A stretch of DNA of 44,029 bases from Planctomycetota bacterium. Lineage in GTDB: Bacteria; Planctomycetota; UBA1135. The notes below the pieces were generated by a model, which was not told where the DNA came from, ran no database searches, and saw only the letters and a list, made by a program, of their open reading frames with translations. Location of the stretch: the NCBI GenBank assembly GCA_003696625.1, contig RFGR01000080.1:1-44029 (forward strand). The letters run 5' to 3'. Made by a program: the position numbers and the translations under genes. Positions 16,109-24,693 of the stretch are shown here, one piece after another (the first letter of the stretch is position 1; every line of letters begins with the position of its first letter).

Positions 16109-17713
16109 CTAGCGCCGGCTGGGATGCGTGGTCAGGATCTCCACCACGGCCGCCGCGCTCCAGGAGAACTGCGCCACGGCCGGCCGGGCGCCGGCGCAGG
16201 GGCGTCCGGTCAGGGGCGACAGGCACTCGTAGAAGGACGGCAGGGCGGCGACCGCGGCGAGCAGGCGCTCGCGCGCCGCGGCGCCCTCCTCACCGAGGAC
16301 CGCCAGGGCCCAGGCGGCGTGGTCGAGCCAGACCCCGCCATTCCAGTAGCCGTCCGGGTCGAAGGCCGGCTCGCTCGCGGCCAGGCTCGGGAAGGGGACC
16401 GGGGTGCCGAAGTGGCGCGGGTCGAGGACCAGGCGGCGGACGGACTCGGCCTGGCGCGGCTGGGCGGCGCCGCTCCACACGGGCAGCCAGCAGGCGGCGG
16501 AGAGCACGCCGGTGGAGCGCCCCTGGGGGTCGTGGTCGCAGAAAGCGCCGCGCTCGGGATCCCACAGCCGTCCGAGCAGGCGGGCGGTCCGTCCGGCCCG
16601 CTCCTCCCAGGCGCCGCGCTCGAGGCCGGCGGCGCCGTAGAGCCGGGCCATCGCCGCGAACTCCTGGTGCAGGTAGGCGTGCAGGTCCGGACAGTGGAGG
16701 GCGAACAGGCGCCACTTCCCGTGCGGATCCAGCCGGGCGCCGGCGAAGCGGGCCGAATCGTCCCAGCCGCTGTCCCAGGCCGCGGTCCCGCCATCGACGC
16801 CGCCGTAGCGGTAGAAGGCCTCGCCGCGGGCGCGTCGGTGAAGGCTCCACCAGCGGAGCTGGCCCGCGCAGCGCCGGCGCAGCGGCGCCACCTCCGCGGC
16901 GGCGGCGCCGGCCCGCCGCAGTTCGTCCAGGGCCCAGGCGGCGAGCGGCGGTTTGGTGTTGCGGTGATTGTTCGCCGCCGGGTCCGGCATCACCGTGTCC
17001 GGCACCATGCCGTCCTCGTCCTCGCCGAAGAACTGGGCTCGGAGCTGGGCCAGACCGAGGGCGGGATCGATCCGAGCCAGGGCGTGGGCGTGCTTCCAAG
17101 AGTCCCAGGCCCAGAAGCCGCGGTAGGCGAAGGGGGAGGGGATGATCCCGGCGTCGGGCAGACCTCGGCGCGGCGCCCGCCGGTTCCAGAGCAGGGTGGC
17201 GATCGCGCGGGCCAACAGCAGCCGGTCGCGGGCGCCGCCGCCGCGGAAGGAGGCGAAGGCGCGGGCGAAGCGCTCGTTCCAGGCCCGGCGGCGCCGCGCG
17301 AACAGGTCCGGCGGCGGCGGCTCCAGGCCTTCCCCGACCTGGATCCGCCAGGACCCCTCGCCGGTGCGCTCGACCGAGAACGGAAGGTCGCAGGAAGGCG
17401 CCGGCGGCCGGCCGTGGCGGTAGTCGATGACCAGGAGGCCGTCGCCGGCGAAGGCCGCCGCCGTCTCGGCCCCGGAGGCCAGGGAAGCCTCCAGGCGGTC
17501 CGCCCACACCGTCCGCAGGCGGGCGGGGGCGCCGAGGTCGAGCAGGTGGACGCGGTTGTCGAGGGTGTCGTGCAGTTCCAGCAGCGCCCGCTCGCCCCAG
17601 GTCACGGCCAGCCAGGAGCCGCAATCGGAGAACAACCCGCAGGGCCCGTCCGGCCCGCGCAGCCGCAGCAGGTCCGGGAAGTCCTCGACCCCGGGCGGGC
17701 GCGCGGCCGTCAC
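16109..17713 (-). CDS. GH63/mannosylglycerate-hydrolase-like glycosidase
   Basis: The 534-residue product resembles the (alpha/alpha)6-barrel glycosidases of the GH63 / GH37 (trehalase) / MGH1 group. Characteristic blocks are visible: GFWAWDSWKHAHAL in the first half, AWDSGWDDSARF with D318 as a probable general acid, and GYWNGGVWLDHAAW in the last third. There is no signal peptide, so it probably acts in the cytoplasm on imported oligosaccharide, although the flanking genes encode exported proteins. The start is GTG at 17713, three bases after the TAG of the upstream DUF2961 gene, indicating one operon. The alpha-linked substrate (glucosyl, mannosyl or glucosylglycerate-type) cannot be settled from sequence alone. 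Confidence 0.78.
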   Translation of the reverse strand: MTAARPPGVEDFPDLLRLRGPDGPCGLFSDCGSWLAVTWGERALLELHDTLDNRVHLLDLGAPARLRTVWADRLEASLASGAETAAAFAGDGLLVIDYRHGRPPAPSCDLPFSVERTGEGSWRIQVGEGLEPPPPDLFARRRRAWNERFARAFASFRGGGARDRLLLARAIATLLWNRRAPRRGLPDAGIIPSPFAYRGFWAWDSWKHAHALARIDPALGLAQLRAQFFGEDEDGMVPDTVMPDPAANNHRNTKPPLAAWALDELRRAGAAAAEVAPLRRRCAGQLRWWSLHRRARGEAFYRYGGVDGGTAAWDSGWDDSARFAGARLDPHGKWRLFALHCPDLHAYLHQEFAAMARLYGAAGLERGAWEERAGRTARLLGRLWDPERGAFCDHDPQGRSTGVLSAACWLPVWSGAAQPRQAESVRRLVLDPRHFGTPVPFPSLAASEPAFDPDGYWNGGVWLDHAAWALAVLGEEGAAARERLLAAVAALPSFYECLSPLTGRPCAGARPAVAQFSWSAAAVVEILTTHPSRR

Positions 17714-17716
17714 CGC

Positions 17717-18781
17717 CTATTCCTCGACGCAGGGCAGGCCGGGCAGGTGGTCGGCCGGCCAGGGGATGCGCTCGGCGGCCGCCAACCGCGGCATGCGCGG
17801 CCGGCCGGGTTCCTCGGCGTACCAGTAGGCGACCGTGGACCAGTCGTCGCTGCGCCGGTTGGCGTGGCCGTGTTCGATCGTCACCCGGATCGAGCGCTCG
17901 AACATGATCGGGTCGTCGAGATGGAAGCGGTACATCGACACCCGCCCGGAGTAGTTGACGCCGCCCGGCAGGGTCATCCCGGCGAAGGGGCCGCAGAAGC
18001 GCTGGCGCGGCCCCCAGGCGGTCAGGAAGTAGTCCTCGGTGCCGGTGCCGTGCAGGGTCGGGCGCTCGTCGCCGTCGAGGAAGATCATGTCGTCGCCCTC
18101 GCCGTACCAGTTGTTCTGGTCGGTGCGGCGGAGGTTGTGGACGTTGAGCAGACAGCCGACGTAGTGGCCGCGGCCGGCGAAGTCGAGCACCAGGTAGTTG
18201 CCTTCGCCGGTCGGGTTCTTGCCCTCCATCTGGAACTCCCAGTTCGTCATCCCGGCGTCGGAGATGCCCCGGCATGGGTTCTCACGGGCGAACCAGGCGT
18301 GGAAGTAGCCGTGGCCGTCGAGCGGCGCCGGCAGCGCCTCCCAGTCCACGTAGTAGAACAGGTGCTTCAGCTCATGGTCGCCCTCGTTCCAGACCTCGAC
18401 GCGGGCGCCGCGCCGAAACGGCATCGGGAAGAAGCAGTTCATGCCCTTGCCGTCCTGCGGCATCATGCTCAGCGGCAGCGAGGCGAAGTTGACCGTGTCG
18501 CCGAAGCCGACCCCGAAGAAATCGCCGAGCGGGGCGTCCACGCTCGGCTCGGCCTGTCCGTCCCAGTAGATCCTCAGGCTGGCGGTGCGCAGTAGGTGCG
18601 GGTCGTCGCCGAGGGCGGTAACCCAGAGGTGGCGGATCACCCCCGGTCCGGTCAGCTCGCCGAGGACATGGGTCCCGCCCGGCGGCACGGTGACGAAGTC
18701 GAAGTTGCCGCCGCTGCGGTCGTAGGAGGATTCGCGGCGACGTCGGGCCGAACGCAGGCGGGACAGCTCTTCCAGGACCAT
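17717..18781 (-). CDS. DUF2961 / GH172-family furanosidase
   Basis: This 354-residue protein has the hallmark of DUF2961, now classified as glycoside hydrolase family 172: GEGDDMIFLDGDERP followed by HGTGTEDYF. The two glutamates (E228 and E249) are 21 residues apart, the separation of the catalytic pair described for the founding difructose-anhydride enzyme. Known members act on D-fructofuranosides or D-arabinofuranosides and form oligomers of double jelly-roll subunits. The N-terminal SSYDRSGGNFDF block is also typical. No signal peptide is present. The ATG at 18781 is the first in-frame start before the conserved domain. TATAAG ends seven bases upstream, suggesting a leaderless transcript. 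It heads an operon with the GH63-like gene and diverges from a ribokinase-type gene. Confidence 0.85.
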   Translation of the reverse strand: MVLEELSRLRSARRRRESSYDRSGGNFDFVTVPPGGTHVLGELTGPGVIRHLWVTALGDDPHLLRTASLRIYWDGQAEPSVDAPLGDFFGVGFGDTVNFASLPLSMMPQDGKGMNCFFPMPFRRGARVEVWNEGDHELKHLFYYVDWEALPAPLDGHGYFHAWFARENPCRGISDAGMTNWEFQMEGKNPTGEGNYLVLDFAGRGHYVGCLLNVHNLRRTDQNNWYGEGDDMIFLDGDERPTLHGTGTEDYFLTAWGPRQRFCGPFAGMTLPGGVNYSGRVSMYRFHLDDPIMFERSIRVTIEHGHANRRSDDWSTVAYWYAEEPGRPRMPRLAAAERIPWPADHLPGLPCVEE

Positions 18782-18788
18782 GACCGGA

Positions 18789-18796
18789 CTTATACT
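18789..18796. promoter_or_regulatory. overlapping divergent -10 elements (TATAAG / TATACT)
   Basis: The minus strand shows TATAAG ending seven bases before the DUF2961 ATG. The plus strand shows the overlapping TATACT (18791-18796), which could start the ribokinase transcript with a leader of roughly 115 bases. This AT-rich patch stands out in an otherwise GC-rich 139-base divergent region. No convincing -35 boxes or operator palindromes were found around it. Confidence 0.4.
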
Positions 18797-18920
18797 CCGG
18801 CGGCCAGATGGATTCCCCGGCCCGGCCGACGCTCCGCTCTTCCCGCGGCTGCCCCGACTTCGGCATCCCCAGGCGCGGGGTGGACGAGGAGTGGTCGTGG
18901 AGCGGCGGCGGAGGTGAGGG

Positions 18921-19853
18921 ATGAGCGGGCCGGTCCTGGTCGTGGCCGGCTCGGTGAACCTCGACCTGGTGCTGCGGGTGTCCCGCTTCCCGCGACCCGG
19001 CGAGACGCTCGGCGACGCCGTCTTCGCTTCCTTCCCAGGCGGCAAAGGCGCCAACCAGGCGGTGGCGGCGGCCCGAATGGGAGCGCGGGTCCGGTTCGTC
19101 GGCGCGGTCGGCGCCGATCTCCACGGGCGCGAGCTGCGCGCCGGCCTGGCCCGGGAGGGGATCGACGTTTCCGGCCTGGCCGAACTGGGCGGGCTGCCGA
19201 CCGGGGTGGCCTCGATCCTGGTCCGGCGCGACGGCGAGAACCAGATCGTGGTCGCCGCGGGCGCCAACGCCGGCTTGGATCCGGCCGCCGTCGCCGAGCG
19301 CCTGGACGGGGCCGCGGGCCTGTTGCTCCAGCTCGAGGTTCCTCTGCCGGCGGTGGCCGAGTGCGTGCGCGCCGCCGTCCGGGCCGGAGTGCCGGTGGTG
19401 CTCAACGCGGCCCCGGCCAAGGAACTGGCGCCGGAGGTCCTGGCCGGCGTCGACACCCTGATCGTGAACCGGGGCGAGGCGCTCCAGCTCCTTCGTCTGC
19501 CGCCGGCAGGACCGTACCCCGAGCCGGCCGAGCTGGCGGCGCGGCTGCGCCGGCTGGGGCCGTCCCGGGTCGTGGTCACCCTCGGCGGCGAGGGCGCCGT
19601 GTGGCGGGACGGCGAGGGCGCGATCCACCAGCCGCCATTCCGGGTCGAGGCCTTGGACGCGACTGCGGCCGGCGACGCCTTCACCGGCGCGTTCGCGGCC
19701 GAGCTGGCGGCCGGCGCCGGTCCGGCCGCGGCGCTGCGCCTGGCCTGCGCCGCCGGGGCGCTGGCCTGCACCGTTCCCGGCGCCCAGCCGTCTCTGCCGC
19801 GCCGGGAGGCGGTCCTGCGGAGATTCGCTCCTCCGCCCGGCGTCGGATCCTGA
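18921..19853 (+). CDS. rbsK: ribokinase-family (PfkB) sugar kinase
   Basis: The 310-residue product matches ribokinase: AGSVNLDLVLRVSRFPRPGET at the N-terminus, the substrate-binding PGGKGANQAVAAARMGA block, NAAPAKELAPEVL in the middle, and DATAAGDAFTGAF with the catalytic base D252. Ribokinase makes D-ribose 5-phosphate in the cytoplasm; related PfkB members use fructose or other sugars. A GGAGGTGA ribosome-binding site sits just before the ATG. It lies between a GH172-type gene (divergent) and a GH127 gene (84 bases downstream, same strand), both furanosidases, so its real substrate may be a furanose released by them. Family is firm; the gene symbol is by best family fit. Confidence 0.85.
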   Translation: MSGPVLVVAGSVNLDLVLRVSRFPRPGETLGDAVFASFPGGKGANQAVAAARMGARVRFVGAVGADLHGRELRAGLAREGIDVSGLAELGGLPTGVASILVRRDGENQIVVAAGANAGLDPAAVAERLDGAAGLLLQLEVPLPAVAECVRAAVRAGVPVVLNAAPAKELAPEVLAGVDTLIVNRGEALQLLRLPPAGPYPEPAELAARLRRLGPSRVVVTLGGEGAVWRDGEGAIHQPPFRVEALDATAAGDAFTGAFAAELAAGAGPAAALRLACAAGALACTVPGAQPSLPRREAVLRRFAPPPGVGS

Positions 19854-19925
19854 GCCGAGGAGGGGCGGCCGGTCCGGCGACCGCCGCCGTCGCCGCTCCC
19901 ACCGGAATGGCGCCGGATCCATACT

Positions 19926-19930
19926 GGAGG
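19926..19930 (+). promoter_or_regulatory. Shine-Dalgarno GGAGG for the GH127 gene
   Basis: GGAGG lies seven bases before the ATG at 19938 and supports that start, which opens a short signal peptide. The 84-base gap after the ribokinase stop shows no strong hairpin, so read-through from the kinase gene is plausible. Confidence 0.7.
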
Positions 19931-19937
19931 GTCTTCC

Positions 19938-22331
19938 ATGCTGTCGCCCCTCCTCCTCCTGATCGCCCCGGTCGTGCCCCAGGACTACCCCTACCAGCCG
20001 GTTCCCTTCCACCGGGTCCGGATCGAGGGCGCCTTCTGGAAGCCCCGCCTGGACACCAACCGCGAGGTGACGGTCCGCTACGACTTCCAGAAGTGCGAGG
20101 AAACCGGCCGGCTGAGCAACTTCGCCAAGGCGGCCGGCCGCCTGGCGGGCCGCTTCGAAGGGATCATCTACAACGACTCCGACGTCTACAAAGTGATCGA
20201 GGGAGCGGCCTACACCCTGGCCACCCATCCGGACCCGGAACTGGAGGATTTCCTCGACCGATTGATCGCCGACATCGCCGGCGCCCAGGAGGACGACGGC
20301 TACCTCTACACCGGCCGGACGATCGATCCCGAGCATCCCGCTCCCGGCGCCGGCCCGGAGCGCTGGGCCTGGATCCACCGCGGCAGCCACGAACTCTACA
20401 ACCTCGGGCATCTGTACGAGGCGGCGGTGGCCTGGTACGAGGCCACCGGCAAGCGCGACCTGCTCGAGGTGGCGATTCGGAGCGCCGACCTGGTCGATCG
20501 GGTCTTCGGCCCCGACGGCCGGCGCGACGTTCCCGGTCACGAGGAGATCGAAATCGGGCTGGTCAAGCTCTACCGCGTCACCGGCGAGCGCCGCTATCTC
20601 GACCTCGCCCGCTTCTTCCTCGACCAGCGCGGCCGGTTCGCCGGCCGACCCTACGAGGCCGGACCGAATCCCTACCAGCAGGACCACCTGCCGGTGACCG
20701 AGCAGAGCGAGGCGGTCGGCCACGCGGTGCGGGCCTGCTACCTCTATTGCGCGATGGCCGACGTCGCCGCCCTGACCGGTGACGCCGCCTACACCGCCGC
20801 CATCGACCGGATCTGGCGGGACGTGGTCGAGCGCAAGCTCTACCTCACCGGGGGAGTCGGCGCCCGCCACGCCGGCGAGGCCTTCGGCGATCCCTACGAG
20901 CTGCCGAACGCCGCGGCCTACAACGAGACCTGCGCCGCGATCGCCAACGCCCTCTGGAACCAGCGCATGTTCCTGCTGCACGGCGAGGCGAAGTACGCCG
21001 ACGTACTCGAGCGGATTCTCTACAACGGGATGCTCGCCGGTGTCTCCTTGTCCGGCGATCGATTCTTCTATCCCAATCCGCTGGCCCGACGCGGCGCCGG
21101 CGGCGGCCGCTCGCCGTGGTTCAACTGCTCCTGCTGCCCGGTGAACGTGGTCCGCTTCCTGCCCTCGATCGCCGGCTTCGTCTACGCGGTGCGGGGGCGG
21201 GAGGTCTACTGCAACCTCTACGTCGGCGGCAGCGCCGAACTCGAGCTGGACGGCGACCGGGTCCAACTCGCCCAGCGCACCGACTACCCCTGGGACGGTC
21301 GGGTCGAGTTCAGGGTGAAGGTGGAGCGGCCGCAGCGCTTCGCCCTCTGCCTGCGGGTGCCCGGCTGGGCCCGCGGCGAGCCGGTGCCGGGCGGGCTCTA
21401 CCGCTATGTCCCGGGCGGTCCGTCCGGCGGCTGGCGGTTGCTTCTGGACGGCGCCGAGCAGGAGGCGGCGCTGCGCGACGGCTACGCGGTGCTCGACCGC
21501 GAGTGGCACGGCGGCGAGACGGTCGTCCTCGATCTGGCGATGCCGGTCCGTTTCGTCCTCGCCGACCCGCGGGTCGAGGCCGACCGCGGCCGGGTTGCGA
21601 TCGAGCGCGGGCCGGTGGTCTACTGCGCCGAGGGCGTCGATCATGACGGCGAGGTGTTCGACCTCTTCCTGCCGGCCGGAACCGAGCTGCAACCCGAGCG
21701 CCGCCCCGAGCTGCTCGGCGGCGTGACGGTTCTGCGCGGCACCGCCCGGCGCGCCCGGCGCCGCGCCGACGGCTCGGTGGCGGCCGAGCCGGTCCCGCTT
21801 ACCCTGATCCCGTACGCGGTCTGGTCCCACCGCGGCCCGGGCCCGATGCAGGTCTGGCTGCCGCGCGACCCGGCCCTGACCGAGATCCCGGCGCCGCCGA
21901 CCGCGGCCACCGCCGCCACCCCGAGCGCCAGCCACTGCTTCGCCTCGGACACGGTCGCGGCCATCAACGACGGTCTCGAGCCGCGCAGCTCGGCCGACCA
22001 CGACATTCCGCGCCACACCTGGTGGGACCACCGGGGCGGCGAGGAGTGGGTCCAGCTCGACTTTCCGCGGCCGACGCCGCTGTCGGCGGTCGAGATCTAC
22101 TGGTTCGACGACACCGGCGTCGGCTCCTGCCGGGTACCGGCGTCCTGGCGCCTGCTCTGGCGGGACGAGGGCGGCGAGTGGCGGCCGGTGGAGACGGGCA
22201 GCGTCTTCGGGGTCGAGAAGGACCGCTTCAACCGGGTCGCCTTCGCGCCGGTCGAGGCCACCGCCTTGCGCGCGGTGGTCCGCCTGCGCGACGGCTTCTC
22301 GGGCGGCGTCCTCGAGTGGAAGGCGGAATGA
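19938..22331 (+). CDS. GH127 (DUF1680) beta-L-arabinofuranosidase with C-terminal discoidin-like domain
   Basis: This 797-residue protein has a short signal peptide (MLSPLLLLIAPVVPQ) and a DUF1680/GH127 catalytic barrel. The unusual cysteine/zinc active site is visible: E330 and C332 in YNETCAA, and C399 with C400 in WFNCSCCPVN. In the characterised enzyme HypBA1 the equivalent set is E338, C340, C417 and C418, with a cysteine nucleophile. Family members release beta-L-arabinofuranose. After the C-terminal beta-sandwiches, residues of about 655-797 (FASDTVAAINDGL through VQLDF to the end) resemble an F5/8 type C or galactose-binding domain, probably for polysaccharide binding. It follows the ribokinase-type gene and should act in the periplasm or at the surface. 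Confidence 0.9.
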   Translation: MLSPLLLLIAPVVPQDYPYQPVPFHRVRIEGAFWKPRLDTNREVTVRYDFQKCEETGRLSNFAKAAGRLAGRFEGIIYNDSDVYKVIEGAAYTLATHPDPELEDFLDRLIADIAGAQEDDGYLYTGRTIDPEHPAPGAGPERWAWIHRGSHELYNLGHLYEAAVAWYEATGKRDLLEVAIRSADLVDRVFGPDGRRDVPGHEEIEIGLVKLYRVTGERRYLDLARFFLDQRGRFAGRPYEAGPNPYQQDHLPVTEQSEAVGHAVRACYLYCAMADVAALTGDAAYTAAIDRIWRDVVERKLYLTGGVGARHAGEAFGDPYELPNAAAYNETCAAIANALWNQRMFLLHGEAKYADVLERILYNGMLAGVSLSGDRFFYPNPLARRGAGGGRSPWFNCSCCPVNVVRFLPSIAGFVYAVRGREVYCNLYVGGSAELELDGDRVQLAQRTDYPWDGRVEFRVKVERPQRFALCLRVPGWARGEPVPGGLYRYVPGGPSGGWRLLLDGAEQEAALRDGYAVLDREWHGGETVVLDLAMPVRFVLADPRVEADRGRVAIERGPVVYCAEGVDHDGEVFDLFLPAGTELQPERRPELLGGVTVLRGTARRARRRADGSVAAEPVPLTLIPYAVWSHRGPGPMQVWLPRDPALTEIPAPPTAATAATPSASHCFASDTVAAINDGLEPRSSADHDIPRHTWWDHRGGEEWVQLDFPRPTPLSAVEIYWFDDTGVGSCRVPASWRLLWRDEGGEWRPVETGSVFGVEKDRFNRVAFAPVEATALRAVVRLRDGFSGGVLEWKAE

Positions 22332-22338
22332 AGCCGGC

Positions 22339-22638
22339 TCAGGCGGCCGGCTCGGGTTCGGCCCGGTAGATCCTGAGCACCGGCTCGGCGTCGATCAGGT
22401 CCGCGGTCCGCGCCTGGAAGTCCCGGAAGTGAGGGGTGGCGAAGTGCCGGTCGATCGCCGCGCGGTCGCGCCATTCCTCGAAGAACAGGACTCTTTCCGG
22501 GTCGTCCGGATCGACGAAGAAGCGGTAGCTCAGACACCCCTCCTCGGCCCGGGAAGGGGCCAGCATCCGCCGGCAGAGCGCGAGCAGCTCCTCGCGGCGG
22601 CCCGGGGCGGCCCTGAGTTCGGCGGCGATCACGTGCAT
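22339..22638 (-). CDS. antibiotic biosynthesis monooxygenase (ABM) domain protein
   Basis: This 99-residue protein matches the ABM/YgiN dimeric alpha-beta barrel family: MHVIAAELRAAPGRREELL at the N-terminus, then GCLSYRFFVDPDDPERVLFFEEWRD, and the HFATPHFRDF helix. Members are cofactor-free monooxygenases for quinols, or unknown small-molecule enzymes. Length is normal for the family. It is convergent with the GH127 gene (7 bases apart) and divergent from the esterase gene. A TAGGCT hexamer ends nine bases before its ATG and no Shine-Dalgarno sequence is seen. It has no obvious link to polysaccharide degradation. Confidence 0.85.
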   Translation of the reverse strand: MHVIAAELRAAPGRREELLALCRRMLAPSRAEEGCLSYRFFVDPDDPERVLFFEEWRDRAAIDRHFATPHFRDFQARTADLIDAEPVLRIYRAEPEPAA

Positions 22639-22647
22639 GCTGGCGGC

Positions 22648-22668
22648 AGCCTAGGCGCGGAGTAGGCT
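22648..22668. promoter_or_regulatory. pair of divergent TAGGCT -10 candidates
   Basis: TAGGCT occurs on the minus strand (22648-22653), ending nine bases before the ABM gene ATG. It occurs again on the plus strand (22663-22668), 24 bases before the esterase ATG. The same hexamer is found at 26690 and 36507 ahead of other genes. Neither start has a Shine-Dalgarno sequence. No clear -35 box was seen. Confidence 0.4.
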
Positions 22669-22692
22669 GGATGCCAGCCGTCCCCTGCCGAC

Positions 22693-24672
22693 ATGCCCCG
22701 ACTCCGCCTCGCCATCGCTCCCTTCCTGCTGCTGGCGGCGGCCGTGCCGCTGCCCGCTCAGGGTCTGGAACTGCCCGCCGTCTTCGGCGATCACATGGTC
22801 CTGCAACGGGAGGACCGGGTCCCGTTCTGGGGCCGGGCCGCGGCCGGCGCCGAGGTCGAGCTGCGCGGCTCTTGGTCCGAGGACGCGGTCGCCCGCGCCG
22901 TCGCCGATCGCGACGGCCGCTGGCGGGCCGAACTCCCGACCGGCCCGGCCGGCGGCCCGCACACCGTCACCATCCGCGCCGGCGCCGAGCGGCGCGAGTT
23001 CACAGACGTCCTGCTCGGCGAGGTCTGGCTTTGCGGCGGCCAGTCCAACATGGAGTGGCCGCTCGGCGCCACCGCCGGCGCCTATGGCAGCGAGGAGGAG
23101 TTCCGCGCCATTCTGGCCGCCGCCGACCGGCCGACGATCCGGCTCTTCGACGTCGCCCACGCCTTCGCCTGGGAACCGCAGGAGGACTGCGCGGGCGAGT
23201 GGCGGCCTTGCCGGCCGGATACGGCCTCGTCCTTCTCGGCGGTCGGCTACCACTTCGGGGTCGAGCTGCAGGAGGCCCTCGGGGTGCCGGTCGGCCTGAT
23301 CGGCTGCAACTGGGGCGGCACCCTGGCTGAGGCCTGGACCAGCGCCGAGGGGCTCGCCCGGCGCGAGGACTTCGCCGACGCCCTGGCCCTGGTCGAGGAG
23401 CTGCGCCGCCATCCCGAGCGGGCGGCCTGGAAGCGCGAGCAGCGCCTGGCCGAGTGGCGCCGACGGTTCGACGAAGCCGAGATCGGCAGCCGCGGCGGCT
23501 GGATGGCTGAGGACTTCGACGATGCCGGCTGGCCGGAGATGGAGCAGCCGGCGACCTGGGGCGGCAGTCTCAGCGCCTTCGACGGAGTCGTCTGGCTCCG
23601 CCGCGAGGTCGAGCTGCCGGCCGCCTGGGTCGGCCGCGACCTGGTGCTCGAACTGGGGCCGATCGACGACATGGACACGGTCTGGTTCAACGGCCGGCGG
23701 GTGGGGGAGACGTTGGAGCCAGGACGCTGGCAGCAGCCGCGCCGCTACCCCGTGCCGGCCGGCCTGGCCCGCGCCGGGCGGAACCTGATCGCGGTGCGGG
23801 CGCTCGACACCGGCGGCATCGGCGGCATGAACGGGCAGCCCGGCCAGCTCCAGATCGCCCCGGCCGGCCCCGGCGCCGGCCCCGCCCTGTCCCTGGCCGG
23901 GCCGTGGCGCTGGCAGAAGGGCTCGCCGGTCGGCGACCTGCCGCTGCGGCCGCAGCTCGACGAGTTTCACCCCAACAGCCCGACCGCCCTCTTCAACGGT
24001 ATGCTGGCGCCGGTGGCGCCGTTCGCCATCCGGGGCGTCATCTGGTACCAGGGTGAGGCGAACCGGCTGCGCCCCCGTCAATACCGCACCCTGTTCCCGG
24101 ACCTGATTCGGGACTGGCGTCGCGCCTTCGGCCGCGGCGACTTCCCGTTCCTGTTCGTCCAGCTCGCTCCGTTCGCCTACGACGGCGACACCGGCCAGGC
24201 CGCCGAGCTGCGCGACGCCCAACGTCGCGCCCTCGGCGCCGTCGCCAACACCGGCATGGCGGTGACCCTGGACATCGGCGATCCAGGCGACATCCATCCG
24301 CGCAACAAGGCGGACGTCGGCCATCGCCTGGCACTGTGGGCGCTGGCCCGCACCTATGGCCTCGACGTCGGCGAGTACAGCGGCCCGCTCTATTACGGCA
24401 TGCGGGGGGAAGGCGACCGCATCCGGCTGTTCTTCGAGCACGCCGCCGGTCTGACCACCCGCGACGGCGAGCCGCCGAGCTGTTTCACCATCGCCGGCGC
24501 CGATCGAGTCTTCCGACCGGCGACGGCGGTGATCGAAGGCGAGCAGATCGTGGTCAGCAGCCCGGAGGTGCCGTTCCCGCAGTTCGTCCGCTTCGCCGCC
24601 GGCGCCGCCGACCAGCCCAATCTGGTCAACGGCGCCGGCCTGCCGGCGGCCTCTTTCGACACCGGCGGCTGA
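22693..24672 (+). CDS. sialate O-acetylesterase-type SGNH esterase
   Basis: The 659-residue protein has a signal peptide (about residues 1-23) and the SIAE architecture. The catalytic serine S118 is in CGGQSNMEWPL, followed by VGLIGCNWGGT. A beta-sandwich insert of galactose-binding type lies at about 265-410, then IWYQGEANRLR, and the catalytic H535 in DIHPRNKADVGHRLA. Members remove O-acetyl groups from sialic acids or from plant polysaccharides such as xylan and pectin. The nearby GH127 and GH172 genes favour plant- or algal-type polysaccharide here. The SLSVSA-type C-terminal beta domain is complete. Its ATG lacks a Shine-Dalgarno sequence and has TAGGCT 24 bases upstream. Confidence 0.88.
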   Translation: MPRLRLAIAPFLLLAAAVPLPAQGLELPAVFGDHMVLQREDRVPFWGRAAAGAEVELRGSWSEDAVARAVADRDGRWRAELPTGPAGGPHTVTIRAGAERREFTDVLLGEVWLCGGQSNMEWPLGATAGAYGSEEEFRAILAAADRPTIRLFDVAHAFAWEPQEDCAGEWRPCRPDTASSFSAVGYHFGVELQEALGVPVGLIGCNWGGTLAEAWTSAEGLARREDFADALALVEELRRHPERAAWKREQRLAEWRRRFDEAEIGSRGGWMAEDFDDAGWPEMEQPATWGGSLSAFDGVVWLRREVELPAAWVGRDLVLELGPIDDMDTVWFNGRRVGETLEPGRWQQPRRYPVPAGLARAGRNLIAVRALDTGGIGGMNGQPGQLQIAPAGPGAGPALSLAGPWRWQKGSPVGDLPLRPQLDEFHPNSPTALFNGMLAPVAPFAIRGVIWYQGEANRLRPRQYRTLFPDLIRDWRRAFGRGDFPFLFVQLAPFAYDGDTGQAAELRDAQRRALGAVANTGMAVTLDIGDPGDIHPRNKADVGHRLALWALARTYGLDVGEYSGPLYYGMRGEGDRIRLFFEHAAGLTTRDGEPPSCFTIAGADRVFRPATAVIEGEQIVVSSPEVPFPQFVRFAAGAADQPNLVNGAGLPAASFDTGG

Positions 24673-24680
24673 CCGGCGGC

Positions 24681-24686
24681 TAGGAT
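24681..24686 (+). promoter_or_regulatory. candidate -10 (TAGGAT) for a leaderless gene
   Basis: TAGGAT ends seven bases before the ATG at 24694, in the 21-base gap after the esterase stop. There is no Shine-Dalgarno sequence, so if the gene is transcribed from here the message would be leaderless. It could equally be co-transcribed with the esterase gene. Confidence 0.35.
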
Positions 24687-24693
24687 CGGCGGC

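Noticed and set aside
14255-18595. A 1446-codon plus-strand open frame
   Set aside because: It runs antisense through three well-supported minus-strand genes and has no recognisable domain. Long antisense frames are expected where third positions are almost all G or C.
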